Origin: Acidithiobacillus sulfurivorans
GTDB lineage: Bacteria > Pseudomonadota > Gammaproteobacteria > Acidithiobacillales > Acidithiobacillaceae
Direction: 5' to 3'
Assembly: GCF_018853815.1 (NCBI RefSeq)
Contig: NZ_JAAOMP010000027.1
Span: forward strand, 1-32,371
DNA: 32,371 nucleotides
This document shows, in pieces, positions 9,985 through 18,866 of this stretch. The notes below the pieces were generated by a model. The model searched no databases. It saw nothing but the letters and a program-made list of their open reading frames with translations, and had not been told where the DNA came from. Every line of letters starts with the position of its first letter. Position 1 is the stretch's first letter. A program made the translations under genes and the position numbers.

Positions 9985-11019
9985 TCAAGATTGTGACAAG
10001 GCCCGCCCCAGTAAATGGGCTGTGCCATCTACCAAGGGAATAATCTGTTGATAAGGCATGCGCATGGGCCCAATCACGCCGAGCACGCCGAGCACGCCCA
10101 GCACCTCGCCATCCACCACGTACGGCGCAGAGACGACACTACAATCGCTCAGGGGTGCAAAGCCCGATTCCTCACCAATAAAGAGGCGCACTTCACTGCC
10201 GCGCATACTGCTATCCAGAAGATGGACCAGATCACGCTTCTGACGCACCGCATTGAGTAACTCGCGCAGCCGTTCGCTACCTGCCAGTTCCGGCAGGTCC
10301 AGCAACTGAAACTCCCCTTCGATAAGCATGCGCTGCTGATCTTCTTCCAGCATTTCCTCACCCAGCTCCATGGCACTGCGCAATATGCGGTCCATTTCGT
10401 GGCGGGATTGTTGCAGATCGCGCTGCAAATGCTGGATGACCTCCTGCAAGGGGCGACCACCATAACTTTCATTGAAGAAATTGGCCGCCTGATTGAGTTC
10501 AGCGGCGCTGAGGGCATGCTCGGTGCGAATCAGGCGGTTTTCGACATCGCCTTTATCGGTCACAAAAATGGCCAGCACTTCCTTTTCGCGTAGCGCCAGA
10601 AAATCCACATGCCGCAAAGTTCGATTGGCTCGTCGGGGCACGCGGACAAACCCTGCCATGTGGGTCAATTCCGAAAGCACCTCCGTGGCCGCATGGAGCA
10701 CCTGCTCGGTATCCGGAATGTAGTGCCCCAACCGATGAATCAGCAGTTGATGGGACTCAGGGGATAGTGGCACCACCCGCAACAGCGCATCCACAAAAAA
10801 CCGGTAACCGACGTGGGTAGGAATGCGTCCGGCAGAAGTATGAGGGGAAATCAGATAACCTTCATCTTCAAGATCCGCCATGACATTACGGACCGTAGCA
10901 GGACTGATATTAAGACCGGCGCCCTTGGCCAACTGGCGACTACCGACCGGAACACCATTGGCTATATGCTGCTCTATGAGGGATTTGAGCAGGTGCCGCG
11001 CACGTTCATCCATAGCCAT
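9985..11019 (-). CDS. hrcA: Heat-inducible transcription repressor HrcA
   Basis: A 344-residue repressor that binds CIRCE and needs GroE for activity. The N-terminal winged helix (residues about 1-70, S-P-A-T-V-R-N-V-M-A-D-L-E) is followed by the GAF-like and dimerisation domains. The usual C-terminal G-V-L-G-V-I-G-P motif is expanded to G-V-L-G-V-L-G-V-L-G-V-I-G-P, caused by tandem GCCGAGCAC copies around 10078-10103. It heads the heat-shock gene string and lies about 107 bases downstream of a CIRCE, so it should repress itself and the genes that follow. Confidence 0.97.
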   Translation of the reverse strand: MAMDERARHLLKSLIEQHIANGVPVGSRQLAKGAGLNISPATVRNVMADLEDEGYLISPHTSAGRIPTHVGYRFFVDALLRVVPLSPESHQLLIHRLGHYIPDTEQVLHAATEVLSELTHMAGFVRVPRRANRTLRHVDFLALREKEVLAIFVTDKGDVENRLIRTEHALSAAELNQAANFFNESYGGRPLQEVIQHLQRDLQQSRHEMDRILRSAMELGEEMLEEDQQRMLIEGEFQLLDLPELAGSERLRELLNAVRQKRDLVHLLDSSMRGSEVRLFIGEESGFAPLSDCSVVSAPYVVDGEVLGVLGVLGVIGPMRMPYQQIIPLVDGTAHLLGRALSQS

Positions 11020-11125
11020 CAGATTTGTCCTCGTTGGGCGAGACTATCCCGCGCCGTTGACGGGCAGCAGGAGTATCCGGAGAACCAGAAATTTATGACG
11101 GTGAACATGATTGGAATGGGGGTCC

Positions 11126-11152
11126 TTGGCACTCAACCATCAGGAGTGCTAA
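11126..11152 (-). promoter_or_regulatory. CIRCE operator (HrcA binding site)
   Basis: TTGGCACTC, nine bases, GAGTGCTAA. This is the consensus TTAGCACTC-N9-GAGTGCTAA with a single mismatch in the left arm. It lies directly upstream of hrcA and just downstream of the candidate -10 box, where bound HrcA would block transcription initiation. Confidence 0.95.
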
Positions 11153-11153
11153 T

Positions 11154-11182
11154 AACTTAGCAAAATAATGATGGCTGAGCAA
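11154..11182 (-). promoter_or_regulatory. Candidate sigma-70 promoter of the hrcA operon
   Basis: On the minus strand, TTGCTC (11182-11177) and TAAGTT (11159-11154) are separated by 17 bases. The boxes are only moderate matches, but the position immediately before CIRCE is the standard arrangement for HrcA-regulated vegetative promoters. Confidence 0.45.
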
Positions 11183-11238
11183 AGAACCAACCGGCCTCTC
11201 CTGAAGATTCAGGGCAGACCGCAGGGAGGCACAGCAAA

Positions 11239-11394
11239 TTACTTGATTTTGTCTTCCCGGTAGACCACGTGCTTACGGACTTTGGGATCGTACTTTTTCA
11301 TTTCCAGCTTGTCCGGTTTGGTCTTCTTGTTTTTGGTCGTGGTGTAGTAATGACCGGTACCGGCCGTGGAAACCAACTTGATTTTATCGCGCAT
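11239..11394 (-). CDS. rpmG: 50S ribosomal protein L33
   Basis: A 51-residue large-subunit protein beginning M-R-D-K-I-K-L and containing H-Y-Y-T-T-T-K-N-K and Y-D-P-K-V-R-K-H-V, which are standard L33 blocks. Length is normal. It has no CxxC pairs, so it is the zinc-independent form. It follows rpmB by 11 bases, the usual rpmBG operon. Confidence 0.97.
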   Translation of the reverse strand: MRDKIKLVSTAGTGHYYTTTKNKKTKPDKLEMKKYDPKVRKHVVYREDKIK

Positions 11395-11405
11395 CAGTTA
11401 AATCC

Positions 11406-11642
11406 TCAGATTTTTTCGCCGGCAGCACGCAGTTCAGCCAGAACCGCATCAATACCTTTTTTGTCGATGGTACGAATACCCTTGGTGCTCACCCGCATAC
11501 GCACCCAACGATTTTCACTTTCTACCCAGAAACGATGATACTGAAGATTGGGCAGAAAACGTCGGCGGGTCTTGTTGTGGGCGTGCGAAACATTGTTTCC
11601 GGCCATAGGCTTTTTGCCGGTCACCTTGCAAACTCTGGACAT
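11406..11642 (-). CDS. rpmB: 50S ribosomal protein L28
   Basis: A 78-residue L28 with the family blocks [25 protein letters not shown] and [21 protein letters not shown] precedes ATG 11642. First gene of rpmB-rpmG, divergent from metG. Confidence 0.98.
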   Translation of the reverse strand: MSRVCKVTGKKPMAGNNVSHAHNKTRRRFLPNLQYHRFWVESENRWVRMRVSTKGIRTIDKKGIDAVLAELRAAGEKI

Positions 11643-11671
11643 CAGATAAATCTCCCTGAAAAATGGCGCCC

Positions 11672-11701
11672 TTTATACCATGGATCAGCAGTGACTGCCA
11701 G
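11672..11701 (-). promoter_or_regulatory. Candidate promoter of rpmBG
   Basis: On the minus strand, CTGGCA (11701-11696) and TATAAA (11677-11672) are spaced by 18 bases, about 30 bases before the L28 start. The -10 is a good match; the -35 matches four of six. Confidence 0.4.
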
Positions 11702-11752
11702 CATCAAAAATCGTTCAACAGCATTGCCTGACAGGCGCTTCCCCTGTAATTT

Positions 11753-13816
11753 ATGGCTACTATGACTAAACGCATCCTGATTACCAGCGCCCTGCCCTAC
11801 GCCAATGGTCCGATCCACCTTGGCCACCTGGTTGAATACACCCAAACTGACATCTGGGCCCGCTATCAGCGGCTGCGGGGTCATGATTGCGTTTACGTCT
11901 GCGCCGATGATGCCCATGGCACGCCCATCATGTTGCGCGCCCAGAGTGAAGGCATCACTCCGGAAGCCTTGATCGCACGCATGCATGAAGAGCATCTGCG
12001 CGACTTTATCGGCTTTGGCATCGGTTTTGATTTGTACCATAGCACCCACTCACCGGAAAACTTCGAGATATCGCAGGAGATTTATCGGGCTTTGCGCAGT
12101 GCCGATTTCATCAACATCCGCGAAATCGAACAAGCGTATGATGCTGTTGCTGGCATGTTTCTACCTGATCGATTTATTCGCGGAACCTGCCCCCGTTGCC
12201 AGGCAACCGACCAATATGGAGACAGCTGCGAGGTCTGTGGCGCTACTTACAGCCCCACCGACCTGATCAATCCGGTGTCTGCCGTATCGGGTGCGGTACC
12301 CGAACGTCGCCAATCCGAACATTACTTTTTCCAGTTGGGGGATTTTACCGGGTTCCTCAAACAATGGATTCACAGCGGCACCCTCCAGGAAGAAGTCGCC
12401 CACAAGCTGGACGAATGGTTCAGTATTGGCCTAGCTGACTGGGACATCAGCCGCGATGAACCTTACTTCGGCATCCCCATTCCCGATGCGCCGGGCAAGT
12501 TTTTTTATGTCTGGCTGGATGCCCTGCCCGGTTACATGGCGGCCACCCGCCACTGGTGCGCCAGTCATGGTCGTGATTTCAGTGATTACTGGGGACCCGA
12601 CGCCAGCGCCGAAATTTATCATTTCATTGGCAAGGATATTATTTATTTTCATGGTTTGTTCTGGCCGGCGATGCTCAAGGGCTCCGGACATCGTCTGCCT
12701 ACCGGTATTTTTGCCCACGGACACCTGACCGTAAACGGTGCCAAAATGAGCAAGTCCCGAGGAACTTCCATCACTGCCGGACAATATCTGCAACATCTCA
12801 ATCCCGAATTTTTACGCTATTACATTGCCACCCGACTCAACAGTCATGTGGAAGACATTGACCTTAACCTGGAGGATTTCCTGCTGAAAGGCAACGGGGA
12901 TCTGGTTGGCAAGGTCGTCAATCTGGCCTCACGGGCGGCGGGATTCATTCATCGCTTTTTTGCCGGGCAACTGGCCCCATCATTGGGACCCGATCAGACA
13001 TTTTACGATAGCCTGCTGACCAGTCAGGAAGCTATTGGTGAGGCTTATGAAAGTCGCGAATATAGCAAAGCCATGCGCGACATTATGGCTCTTGCCGACC
13101 AGATTAATGCCTACGTAGACCAGAATGCCCCCTGGGCTATGGCCAAAAATCCTGAACAGCGCGAAGCATTACATCGCGTTGCGACTGTGACTCTGAATGG
13201 CTTCCGCATTCTGGTGACTTTACTGAGCCCGGTCATTCCCGAACTGGCGCGCAAATCGCTGGCATTTTTACAAACGGAGCTCAGTTGGTCGGGACTCAGC
13301 CAACCCCTGCTGAAGCACAACATTCAGCCCTACAGTCACTTATTGCAACGTATGGAAAAATCCCAGGTGGATGCCTTGATTCAAGCCCCCACAGAAGCAC
13401 CCGGCACCCATAGTGCAGCAAAAAATCCCGAACATACCGACAAAACAGCAGAAAAAACGGCCACCGCTGAGCTTGGCACGGAAAGCAGCAGCATCAGTAT
13501 TGAGGATTTCAGCAAGATCGATTTGCGCATTGCCCGGATTGTTGCGGCAGAAGCGGTAGAAGGTGCGGACAAGTTACTGCATCTGACCCTGGATATTGGC
13601 GAAGAAAAAACCCGTTCGGTGTTTGCGGGTATCAAAAGTGCCTACGATCCGGCCAGTCTGGTGGGACGCCTGACGGTCATGGTGGCCAATCTTGCGCCGC
13701 GTAAAATGCGTTTTGGCTTGTCTGAGGGCATGGTCATGGCCGCCAGTGGTCCGGCGGGAGGACCCTTCCTCCTGTCTCCGGATGCCGGCGCCGAACCCGG
13801 CATGCGGGTGAAGTAG
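11753..13816 (+). CDS. metG: Methionine--tRNA ligase
   Basis: A 687-residue cytosolic enzyme that charges tRNA-Met. The class I HIGH motif is H-L-G-H at 22-25 and K-M-S-K-S is at 331-335. A zinc knuckle with C146, C149, C159 and C162 places it in the zinc-containing MetG1 group. A low-complexity A/T/E/K-rich linker (about 545-578) joins the core to a C-terminal EMAP/Trbp111-like tRNA-binding and dimerisation domain (D-F-S-K-I-D-L-R near 583 onward). ATG 11753 is used; ATG 11762, which begins M-T-K-R, is equally possible. No clear ribosome site precedes either. It converges with the DAHP synthase gene ten bases away. Confidence 0.98.
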   Translation: MATMTKRILITSALPYANGPIHLGHLVEYTQTDIWARYQRLRGHDCVYVCADDAHGTPIMLRAQSEGITPEALIARMHEEHLRDFIGFGIGFDLYHSTHSPENFEISQEIYRALRSADFINIREIEQAYDAVAGMFLPDRFIRGTCPRCQATDQYGDSCEVCGATYSPTDLINPVSAVSGAVPERRQSEHYFFQLGDFTGFLKQWIHSGTLQEEVAHKLDEWFSIGLADWDISRDEPYFGIPIPDAPGKFFYVWLDALPGYMAATRHWCASHGRDFSDYWGPDASAEIYHFIGKDIIYFHGLFWPAMLKGSGHRLPTGIFAHGHLTVNGAKMSKSRGTSITAGQYLQHLNPEFLRYYIATRLNSHVEDIDLNLEDFLLKGNGDLVGKVVNLASRAAGFIHRFFAGQLAPSLGPDQTFYDSLLTSQEAIGEAYESREYSKAMRDIMALADQINAYVDQNAPWAMAKNPEQREALHRVATVTLNGFRILVTLLSPVIPELARKSLAFLQTELSWSGLSQPLLKHNIQPYSHLLQRMEKSQVDALIQAPTEAPGTHSAAKNPEHTDKTAEKTATAELGTESSSISIEDFSKIDLRIARIVAAEAVEGADKLLHLTLDIGEEKTRSVFAGIKSAYDPASLVGRLTVMVANLAPRKMRFGLSEGMVMAASGPAGGPFLLSPDAGAEPGMRVK

Positions 13817-13826
13817 GCCTGCGACC

Positions 13827-14948
13827 CTACTCCGCGACACCCTGAGCGGCGGCCAAAAGCACCCGCTCTTCGTAGGTTTCACGAGCCAGACGGACGTCTT
13901 CCAGAAACCAGGGTAATTCTTTCAGCAGTAAGGCCTGAGGGCCATCCACCAAAGCGGTTGCCGGATCCGGATGAAAATCCACCAGGATCATATTGGCCCC
14001 CGCCACGACCCCTTCTGCGGTGACCTGAAAAACCTCGGGGATTCCGTCCGGCCCAGCATCGCGATTGCCCACGGAATGAGAGGGATCAATGCAAACCGGC
14101 ATCCGGGTAAGACGCTTCACAGTGGGCACCTGGGCAAAATCCACGAAATTGCGGTGGGGGTCACCGAGGTTGGTTTTCATGCCCCGCAAGCCAAACACCA
14201 CCTTGGTATTCCCTTCTGAGGCCAGATATTCTGCTGCGTTGAGGGACTCTTCCAGGGTGATGCCGAAACCCCGCTTGAGCAGCACAGGGAATTCGGTCTG
14301 CCTTCCCACGGCCTTGAGGAGTTCAAAATTCTGGGTATTACGGGTGCCAATCTGGAGCATCACCCCGGTTGGATGTCCGGTTTTTTCCAAAGCCTCACGG
14401 ATTTCATCCATGTGCGACTCGTGGAGGATTTCCATGGCAATCACCCGCATTCCATATTTGCCAGCAAGCTCAAACACATAGGGCAAACAGGCCTTGCCAT
14501 GCCCTTGAAAGGCATAAGGGCTGGTCCGTGGCTTGTAGGCACCCATACGCGTGCAGACCTGACCGTTTTCCTGGAGTGCTTTCAGCATCTGCTCAACGTG
14601 CTCGGGCGTATCTACCGCGCAGAGACCCGCGAATACATTGAGGTTATCCTGCCCAAAATGAACGCCGTTGTAGTCAAAACCCTGGGTGCGATGATCGCCG
14701 GAATGCCGCCCGAGCATCCGGTATTCCTTGGAAACCCGAATAGCCTGCTTCACGCCGGGCAAGGCTTCCATGTCTTCCACCCGCAACTGTTTGGTATTGC
14801 CAATCAGATAAATTTCGCTGAGTAACTGTTCGGTGCCCTGTTCCTGATGAATCCGGTACTGGATATCAGACATGGCCTTGAGACGGGTCAGCAACTGTTG
14901 AAAAACGGGCGACTGCTCCGCCAGATCTGCTTCTAAAATCAAGATCAT
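13827..14948 (-). CDS. 3-deoxy-7-phosphoheptulonate synthase, type I-beta-like (divergent)
   Basis: A 373-residue TIM-barrel enzyme expected to condense phosphoenolpyruvate and erythrose-4-phosphate, the first step of aromatic amino acid synthesis. An N-terminal about 70-residue ferredoxin-like domain resembles the regulatory FL domain of the Thermotoga-type enzyme. Catalytic blocks seen: C110 (metal) in A-G-L-C, K-P-R-T-S-P-Y at 139-145, L-L-K-R-G at 223-227 and D-P-S-H-S at 288-292. Departures from the family: G-P-C reads G-L-C, the E-R-G-I-R-T motif reads L-R-G-M-K-T (254-259), and the metal-ligand glutamate before H-P is aspartate 324. AGAGGA precedes the start. It is the last gene of the DUF1841-pepF-fumC string, after a 108-base gap. 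A related aldolase with another substrate is possible. Confidence 0.83.
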   Translation of the reverse strand: MILILEADLAEQSPVFQQLLTRLKAMSDIQYRIHQEQGTEQLLSEIYLIGNTKQLRVEDMEALPGVKQAIRVSKEYRMLGRHSGDHRTQGFDYNGVHFGQDNLNVFAGLCAVDTPEHVEQMLKALQENGQVCTRMGAYKPRTSPYAFQGHGKACLPYVFELAGKYGMRVIAMEILHESHMDEIREALEKTGHPTGVMLQIGTRNTQNFELLKAVGRQTEFPVLLKRGFGITLEESLNAAEYLASEGNTKVVFGLRGMKTNLGDPHRNFVDFAQVPTVKRLTRMPVCIDPSHSVGNRDAGPDGIPEVFQVTAEGVVAGANMILVDFHPDPATALVDGPQALLLKELPWFLEDVRLARETYEERVLLAAAQGVAE

Positions 14949-14975
14949 GCTCTAAGTCCTCTTGCGCTGTCTGAA

Positions 14976-15047
14976 TGCTGATGGATTAGCCGGACCAAAG
15001 GATAACATGATCCGGCGATGATCCTCCATAACGGCAGCGCATCAGCA
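14976..15047 (-). promoter_or_regulatory. Nested inverted repeats upstream of DAHP synthase
   Basis: Outer arms TGCTGATG (14976-14983) and CATCAGCA (15040-15047) enclose inner arms GCCGGA (14989-14994) and TCCGGC (15011-15016). The structure lies between fumC and the DAHP synthase and would be in its leader RNA. It could be a leader structure or a weak terminator without a U tract; the function is unknown. Confidence 0.35.
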
Positions 15048-15056
15048 TATCCGGCT

Positions 15057-16430
15057 TTACAACATGTCCTGCGGCTGCACCTGCGCGTCGAACTCTTCTC
15101 CCGAGAGAAAACCCAACTGAATCACCGCTTCGCGGAGCGTACAATGATTGCGGTGGGCGTGCTGGGCTACGGCCGCCGCTCGCTCATAACCCATCACGGG
15201 GGTCAGGGAAGTCACCAGCATCAGGGATTTTTCCATGTTTTCCTGCAAGCGTTCAGTAACCGGCTCCAGGCCATGCAGACAATGCTCGGCAAAAGACCGG
15301 GCCGCATCCCCCAGCAGCTGGATGGATTGCAAAATATTGTAGGCAATCAGTGGTTTGTAAACATTCAGCTCAAAATTTCCCTGGGATGCGGCGAAGGCAA
15401 TGGCCGCGTCATTTCCATAAACCTGCACGCAAACCATGGTCAGAGCCTCAGCCTGGGTGGGGTTCACCTTGCCGGGCATAATGGAAGACCCCGGTTCATT
15501 TTCAGGAATCTGCAGTTCGCCCAGACCCGCCCGGGGGCCGGATGCCATCCAGCGAATATCGTTGGCTATTTTCAGCAAGGACATGGCGACCAGTCGCAAA
15601 CTGCTGCTCAGTTGCTGGAGAGCTTCATGGCCCGCCAGCGCCGCGAAAAAATTGGCTGCCGGATGAAAAGGCAAGCCCAGTTCAGCATGCAAGTGCGCAC
15701 AAGCCTGTTTGGCGAAATCAGGATGACAGTTCAGGCCCGTGCCCACAGCCGTAGCCCCCAAAGCCAGTCCATACAGTCCGGGCAAAGCCTGCTCAACGGC
15801 CTGAATTCCCATCTGCAGTTGCGCCTGATACCCGGAAAATTCCTGACCCAGGGTCAGCGGAACAGCGTCCATCAGATGCGTGCGCCCGACCTTGATCAGT
15901 GCCGCAAATTGCCGGCTTTTAGCCGCCAGCAGGTTTTCCAGATGGATCAGCGCGGGCAGCAGATTTTGGTGTACCGCCAATGCGGCGGCAATATGCATGG
16001 CAGCCGGAAAAGTATCATTGGAAGACTGACCAAGATTCACATGATCGTTGGGATGTACGGGGTTTTTCGTGCCCCGGACCTGGCCAGCCAGTTCGTTGGC
16101 GCGATTGGCAATCACTTCATTCACATTCATATTGCTCTGGGTGCCGCTACCCGTCTGCCAGACCCGCAGCGGAAACTGTGTATCCCAGCGTCCATCAATA
16201 ATTTCGCTGGCGGCAACCTGAATGTAAGCGGCGTTATCCTTGCCCAAAAGGCCCAATGCATGGTTGACCTGAGCAGCGGCACGTTTGATTCTGACCAGCG
16301 CATAAATGACGGCCATAGGCATCCGTTCGCTGCCGATGGCAAAGTAACTCAGGGAGCGTTGGGTTTGCGCCCCCCACAGCGCGGTATCTTCCACATCCAC
16401 CAGACCCATGCTGTCTTTTTCCTGACGCAT
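15057..16430 (-). CDS. fumC: Class II fumarate hydratase
   Basis: A 457-residue enzyme that interconverts fumarate and malate without an FeS cluster. The superfamily signature G-S-S-I-M-P-G-K-V-N-P is at 314-324 and the second-site histidine region G-R-T-H-L-M-D-A is at 182-189; S-G-T-Q-S-N-M-N-V-N-E near 95-105 distinguishes fumarase from aspartase. ATG 16430 is taken rather than the TTG at 16436 because it leaves a two-base gap after the pepF stop (TGA GC ATG), indicating coupled translation. Confidence 0.96.
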   Translation of the reverse strand: MRQEKDSMGLVDVEDTALWGAQTQRSLSYFAIGSERMPMAVIYALVRIKRAAAQVNHALGLLGKDNAAYIQVAASEIIDGRWDTQFPLRVWQTGSGTQSNMNVNEVIANRANELAGQVRGTKNPVHPNDHVNLGQSSNDTFPAAMHIAAALAVHQNLLPALIHLENLLAAKSRQFAALIKVGRTHLMDAVPLTLGQEFSGYQAQLQMGIQAVEQALPGLYGLALGATAVGTGLNCHPDFAKQACAHLHAELGLPFHPAANFFAALAGHEALQQLSSSLRLVAMSLLKIANDIRWMASGPRAGLGELQIPENEPGSSIMPGKVNPTQAEALTMVCVQVYGNDAAIAFAASQGNFELNVYKPLIAYNILQSIQLLGDAARSFAEHCLHGLEPVTERLQENMEKSLMLVTSLTPVMGYERAAAVAQHAHRNHCTLREAVIQLGFLSGEEFDAQVQPQDML

Positions 16431-16432
16431 GC

Positions 16433-18229
16433 TCAACGGACTCCGGCCAGGGCTTCCGCCTCATCCACCATACTGGCGAGATAATCCAGGGCTTTTGACC
16501 ACAAATCCGGATCTTCCAGATTAACACCCGTTTCTGCCACTACCTCGGCAGGCGTTTTGCTGCCCCCAAGCTTCAGCATGGCGATATATCCCGGCACAAA
16601 GCCCTGGGGATTTTCCCGATAACGCTGAATTAAAGCCAAAGTCAGCAATTCACCAAAAGCATAGGCGTACACGTAGCCGGGAGAGCCAATAAAATGCGGG
16701 ATATAACTCCACCACCAGCGGTATCCGGGACTGAACTGGATACTGTCGGCAAACTGCTCGGTCTGGGTTTGCATCCACAGCTCTGCGAGCCTTTCCTTGC
16801 TGAGTTCCCCCTCGCGACGACGGGCATTGTGCATCACCACCTCAAAGCGATGCATGGCCATCTGCCGGAATACCGTGGCAAAGGTGTCCTCGATTTTCCC
16901 GCAAAGCAGCGTCAGACGTTGCTGCGGGTCATGCTCCTCGCGCATCAGCCGTTCAAAGGTCAGCATTTCCCCGAACACCGAGGCCGTTTCCGCTGTAGTC
17001 AGCGGCGTATCGGCATTCAGATAGCCTTGCTCACGCGCCAGATACTGATGGATGCCGTGCCCCAGTTCGTGGGCCACTGTCATCACGTCGCGCACCGTAC
17101 CGGTATAGTTGACCATCAGGTAAGGATGCACGTCGGGGGTCACGGGATGGGCAAAAGCCCCACCCCGTTTGCCTGGTGCCAGAGCAGCATCAATCCAGTG
17201 TTCGTCAAAAAACCGTTGACCGATGGCACCCAACTCCGGCGAAAAATCGTGGACAGCCGCCAGCACAATGCGCTGACATTCCGCCCAGTCGTAACGCCGC
17301 GCCGTACTGGAGATGGGCGCATAGCGGTCATAATCCATTAGCGGTGCCACCCGCAGCAGTTTGGCCTTGAGTCGATAATAGCGGGCCACCAGAGAGTAGC
17401 GGGACACCACGGCCGCTTCCAGGGCCTCGACCATGCTGTCGGAAATTTCGTTGCTCAGATTTCGCTCGCTGAGCCAGTGAGGATAGGAACGCAGCCGGTC
17501 ATCCAGGGCCTTATCGGCCAGAATGGCATTAAAACAGGTGGTCAAAGTATGCAGGCGGCTTTCCAGGCCCGTACTCAGGGACTCTGCCGCATCATGACGC
17601 AGTGACCGGTCAGGATTGGACAGCAGGGTCAGCACTTCCTGCTCGGTCATTGCCTTGCCGCGCAAATTAAAGCGCATCTCTGTCAGCGTTTCGTCAAAGA
17701 GGCGCTCCCAGAGTGCCCGACCCGTTACCCGCTTTTCCGAAAGAATCTGTTCTTCGCTCTCACTCCGCAGGTGACTTCGATATTGCCGCCAGTTGCGGAG
17801 CAGATGCGCCCAGTGGGCGAGAGCAGGATCCTGGAGTAACTGTTCAGCGCGATTTTCATCGACCGCATTCCAGGCAATATCAAAAAATATCAACTGATTG
17901 CTGACTTGAGTCGCGGCTTCTTCATAAGCCTGCAACGCCGCCCCATACCCGGGCTGGTCGGCATGAGTGACATAACTCAGATAACGAAAAGTCCCTACCC
18001 GACCCAACCGTTGACGAATGGCCTCCAGGCTTTGCAGGGCTATGGCCAGGGCATCTGCATCCAGATCGCCCAAGCCCGGTCGATACTGCCGGGCAAAATC
18101 CTCTGCTGCGCGGCTGGCCCAAAGCATATCGGCTTCCAGGCGCGGATCATCAGAGCCCGTATAAAGATCCTGCAAACGCCAGTGAATGCTTTCAGCGCCG
18201 GTTGTTGTCGATTGCACTGCTTTTACCAT
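16433..18229 (-). CDS. pepF: M3-family oligoendopeptidase F
   Basis: A 598-residue cytosolic zinc metallopeptidase that cleaves short peptides. The H-E-L-G-H zinc motif is at 387-391, within A-H-E-L-G-H-G-I-H-Q, and the third ligand is expected at E414 in T-A-E-T-A-S-V-F-G-E. Length fits the PepF/PepF-related branch (about 600). No signal peptide. GGGAGA precedes ATG 18229. It follows the DUF1841 gene by 32 bases and leads into fumC. Exact substrates cannot be inferred. Confidence 0.94.
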   Translation of the reverse strand: MVKAVQSTTTGAESIHWRLQDLYTGSDDPRLEADMLWASRAAEDFARQYRPGLGDLDADALAIALQSLEAIRQRLGRVGTFRYLSYVTHADQPGYGAALQAYEEAATQVSNQLIFFDIAWNAVDENRAEQLLQDPALAHWAHLLRNWRQYRSHLRSESEEQILSEKRVTGRALWERLFDETLTEMRFNLRGKAMTEQEVLTLLSNPDRSLRHDAAESLSTGLESRLHTLTTCFNAILADKALDDRLRSYPHWLSERNLSNEISDSMVEALEAAVVSRYSLVARYYRLKAKLLRVAPLMDYDRYAPISSTARRYDWAECQRIVLAAVHDFSPELGAIGQRFFDEHWIDAALAPGKRGGAFAHPVTPDVHPYLMVNYTGTVRDVMTVAHELGHGIHQYLAREQGYLNADTPLTTAETASVFGEMLTFERLMREEHDPQQRLTLLCGKIEDTFATVFRQMAMHRFEVVMHNARRREGELSKERLAELWMQTQTEQFADSIQFSPGYRWWWSYIPHFIGSPGYVYAYAFGELLTLALIQRYRENPQGFVPGYIAMLKLGGSKTPAEVVAETGVNLEDPDLWSKALDYLASMVDEAEALAGVR

Positions 18230-18261
18230 GAATTTTCTCCCAAATGCCCCTCAGGGCAGTA

Positions 18262-18705
18262 TCAAGCCGGATCTGGCAACGCCAGTCCGCGCCGCACACA
18301 AGCGAGCAGGGTACCCATATCCGGAGGCACCCCCGCCCTTTGTGCCTGCCACATCATCTCGCCCATACAGTCGACAAAAAGATGTTCGGCATCATGTTCA
18401 CCCCGTTTCTCGCAGGCGGTGGCGTAAAGATTGACGATACCCTGTGGCTGATTCATTGCCAACATTTCTGCCAGCCCCACATGCAGAGACATGTGCAAAA
18501 AGGGATTGCTTTGCCCCTGTTCCGGGGAAAAATCCTGGTACAATCCTCGTTCGGCATCTTCCAGCAAGGCCTGATACTCGGGGTGATCCAGAATGACGGC
18601 CACAATCCTGGTCTGCACGCCTTCGAGGGGGCGCCCCTCGCGAAAAGCTTGCCAACTGTCCAGAAATATCTGCCGATATGTTTCTCGTTTACTGCCATAA
18701 AGCAT
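18262..18705 (-). CDS. DUF1841 family protein
   Basis: A 147-residue protein beginning M-L-Y-G-S-K-R-E-T-Y-R-Q-I-F, the standard opening of DUF1841 proteins, with N-P-F-L-H-M-S-L-H and H-x-A-E-H-L-F-V-D-C-M-G-E-M-M-W-Q-A-Q blocks. The family is common in proteobacteria, predicted helical and uncharacterised; several conserved His and Glu residues hint at metal binding. ATG 18705 is chosen because residues upstream in the longer frame are not part of the family. It heads the DUF1841-pepF-fumC string. Confidence 0.88.
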   Translation of the reverse strand: MLYGSKRETYRQIFLDSWQAFREGRPLEGVQTRIVAVILDHPEYQALLEDAERGLYQDFSPEQGQSNPFLHMSLHVGLAEMLAMNQPQGIVNLYATACEKRGEHDAEHLFVDCMGEMMWQAQRAGVPPDMGTLLACVRRGLALPDPA

Positions 18706-18797
18706 AATAATTAGCCTGCAAAAGCCTCGTTGACGATGATAGGGCACACTGACGTGGGTAGGAAAGGGACGCTTTTTGTGGTAAATAAGGCAAGTCT

Positions 18798-18817
18798 TAA
18801 CAAAGCTTGCTTTGTTA
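18798..18817 (+). promoter_or_regulatory. Operator-like palindrome upstream of the DUF1641-like gene
   Basis: TAACAAAG (18798-18805) and CTTTGTTA (18810-18817) form a perfect 8-base inverted repeat with a four-base spacer, in an AT-rich stretch 50 bases before the gene. Position suggests a repressor or activator site or a short hairpin at the transcript start. Confidence 0.45.
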
Positions 18818-18866
18818 TATTAAAAGCACTTATCGCAGCATTATTTCAGCGGGAGATTAGCGCATC

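Noticed and set aside
11100-11125. Sigma-32-type promoter before hrcA (CCCCCATTCC on the minus strand)
   Set aside because: The matching -35-like TTGAGT is only eight or nine bases away, too close for a sigma-32 promoter.
14952-15030. Two short minus-strand frames in the DAHP synthase leader that could be leader peptides
   Set aside because: They lack runs of aromatic codons and have no ribosome site, so attenuation by a leader peptide is not supported.
15018-16484. Plus-strand reading frame of 488 codons opposite fumC
   Set aside because: Antisense shadow of fumC, which has all catalytic motifs on the other strand.
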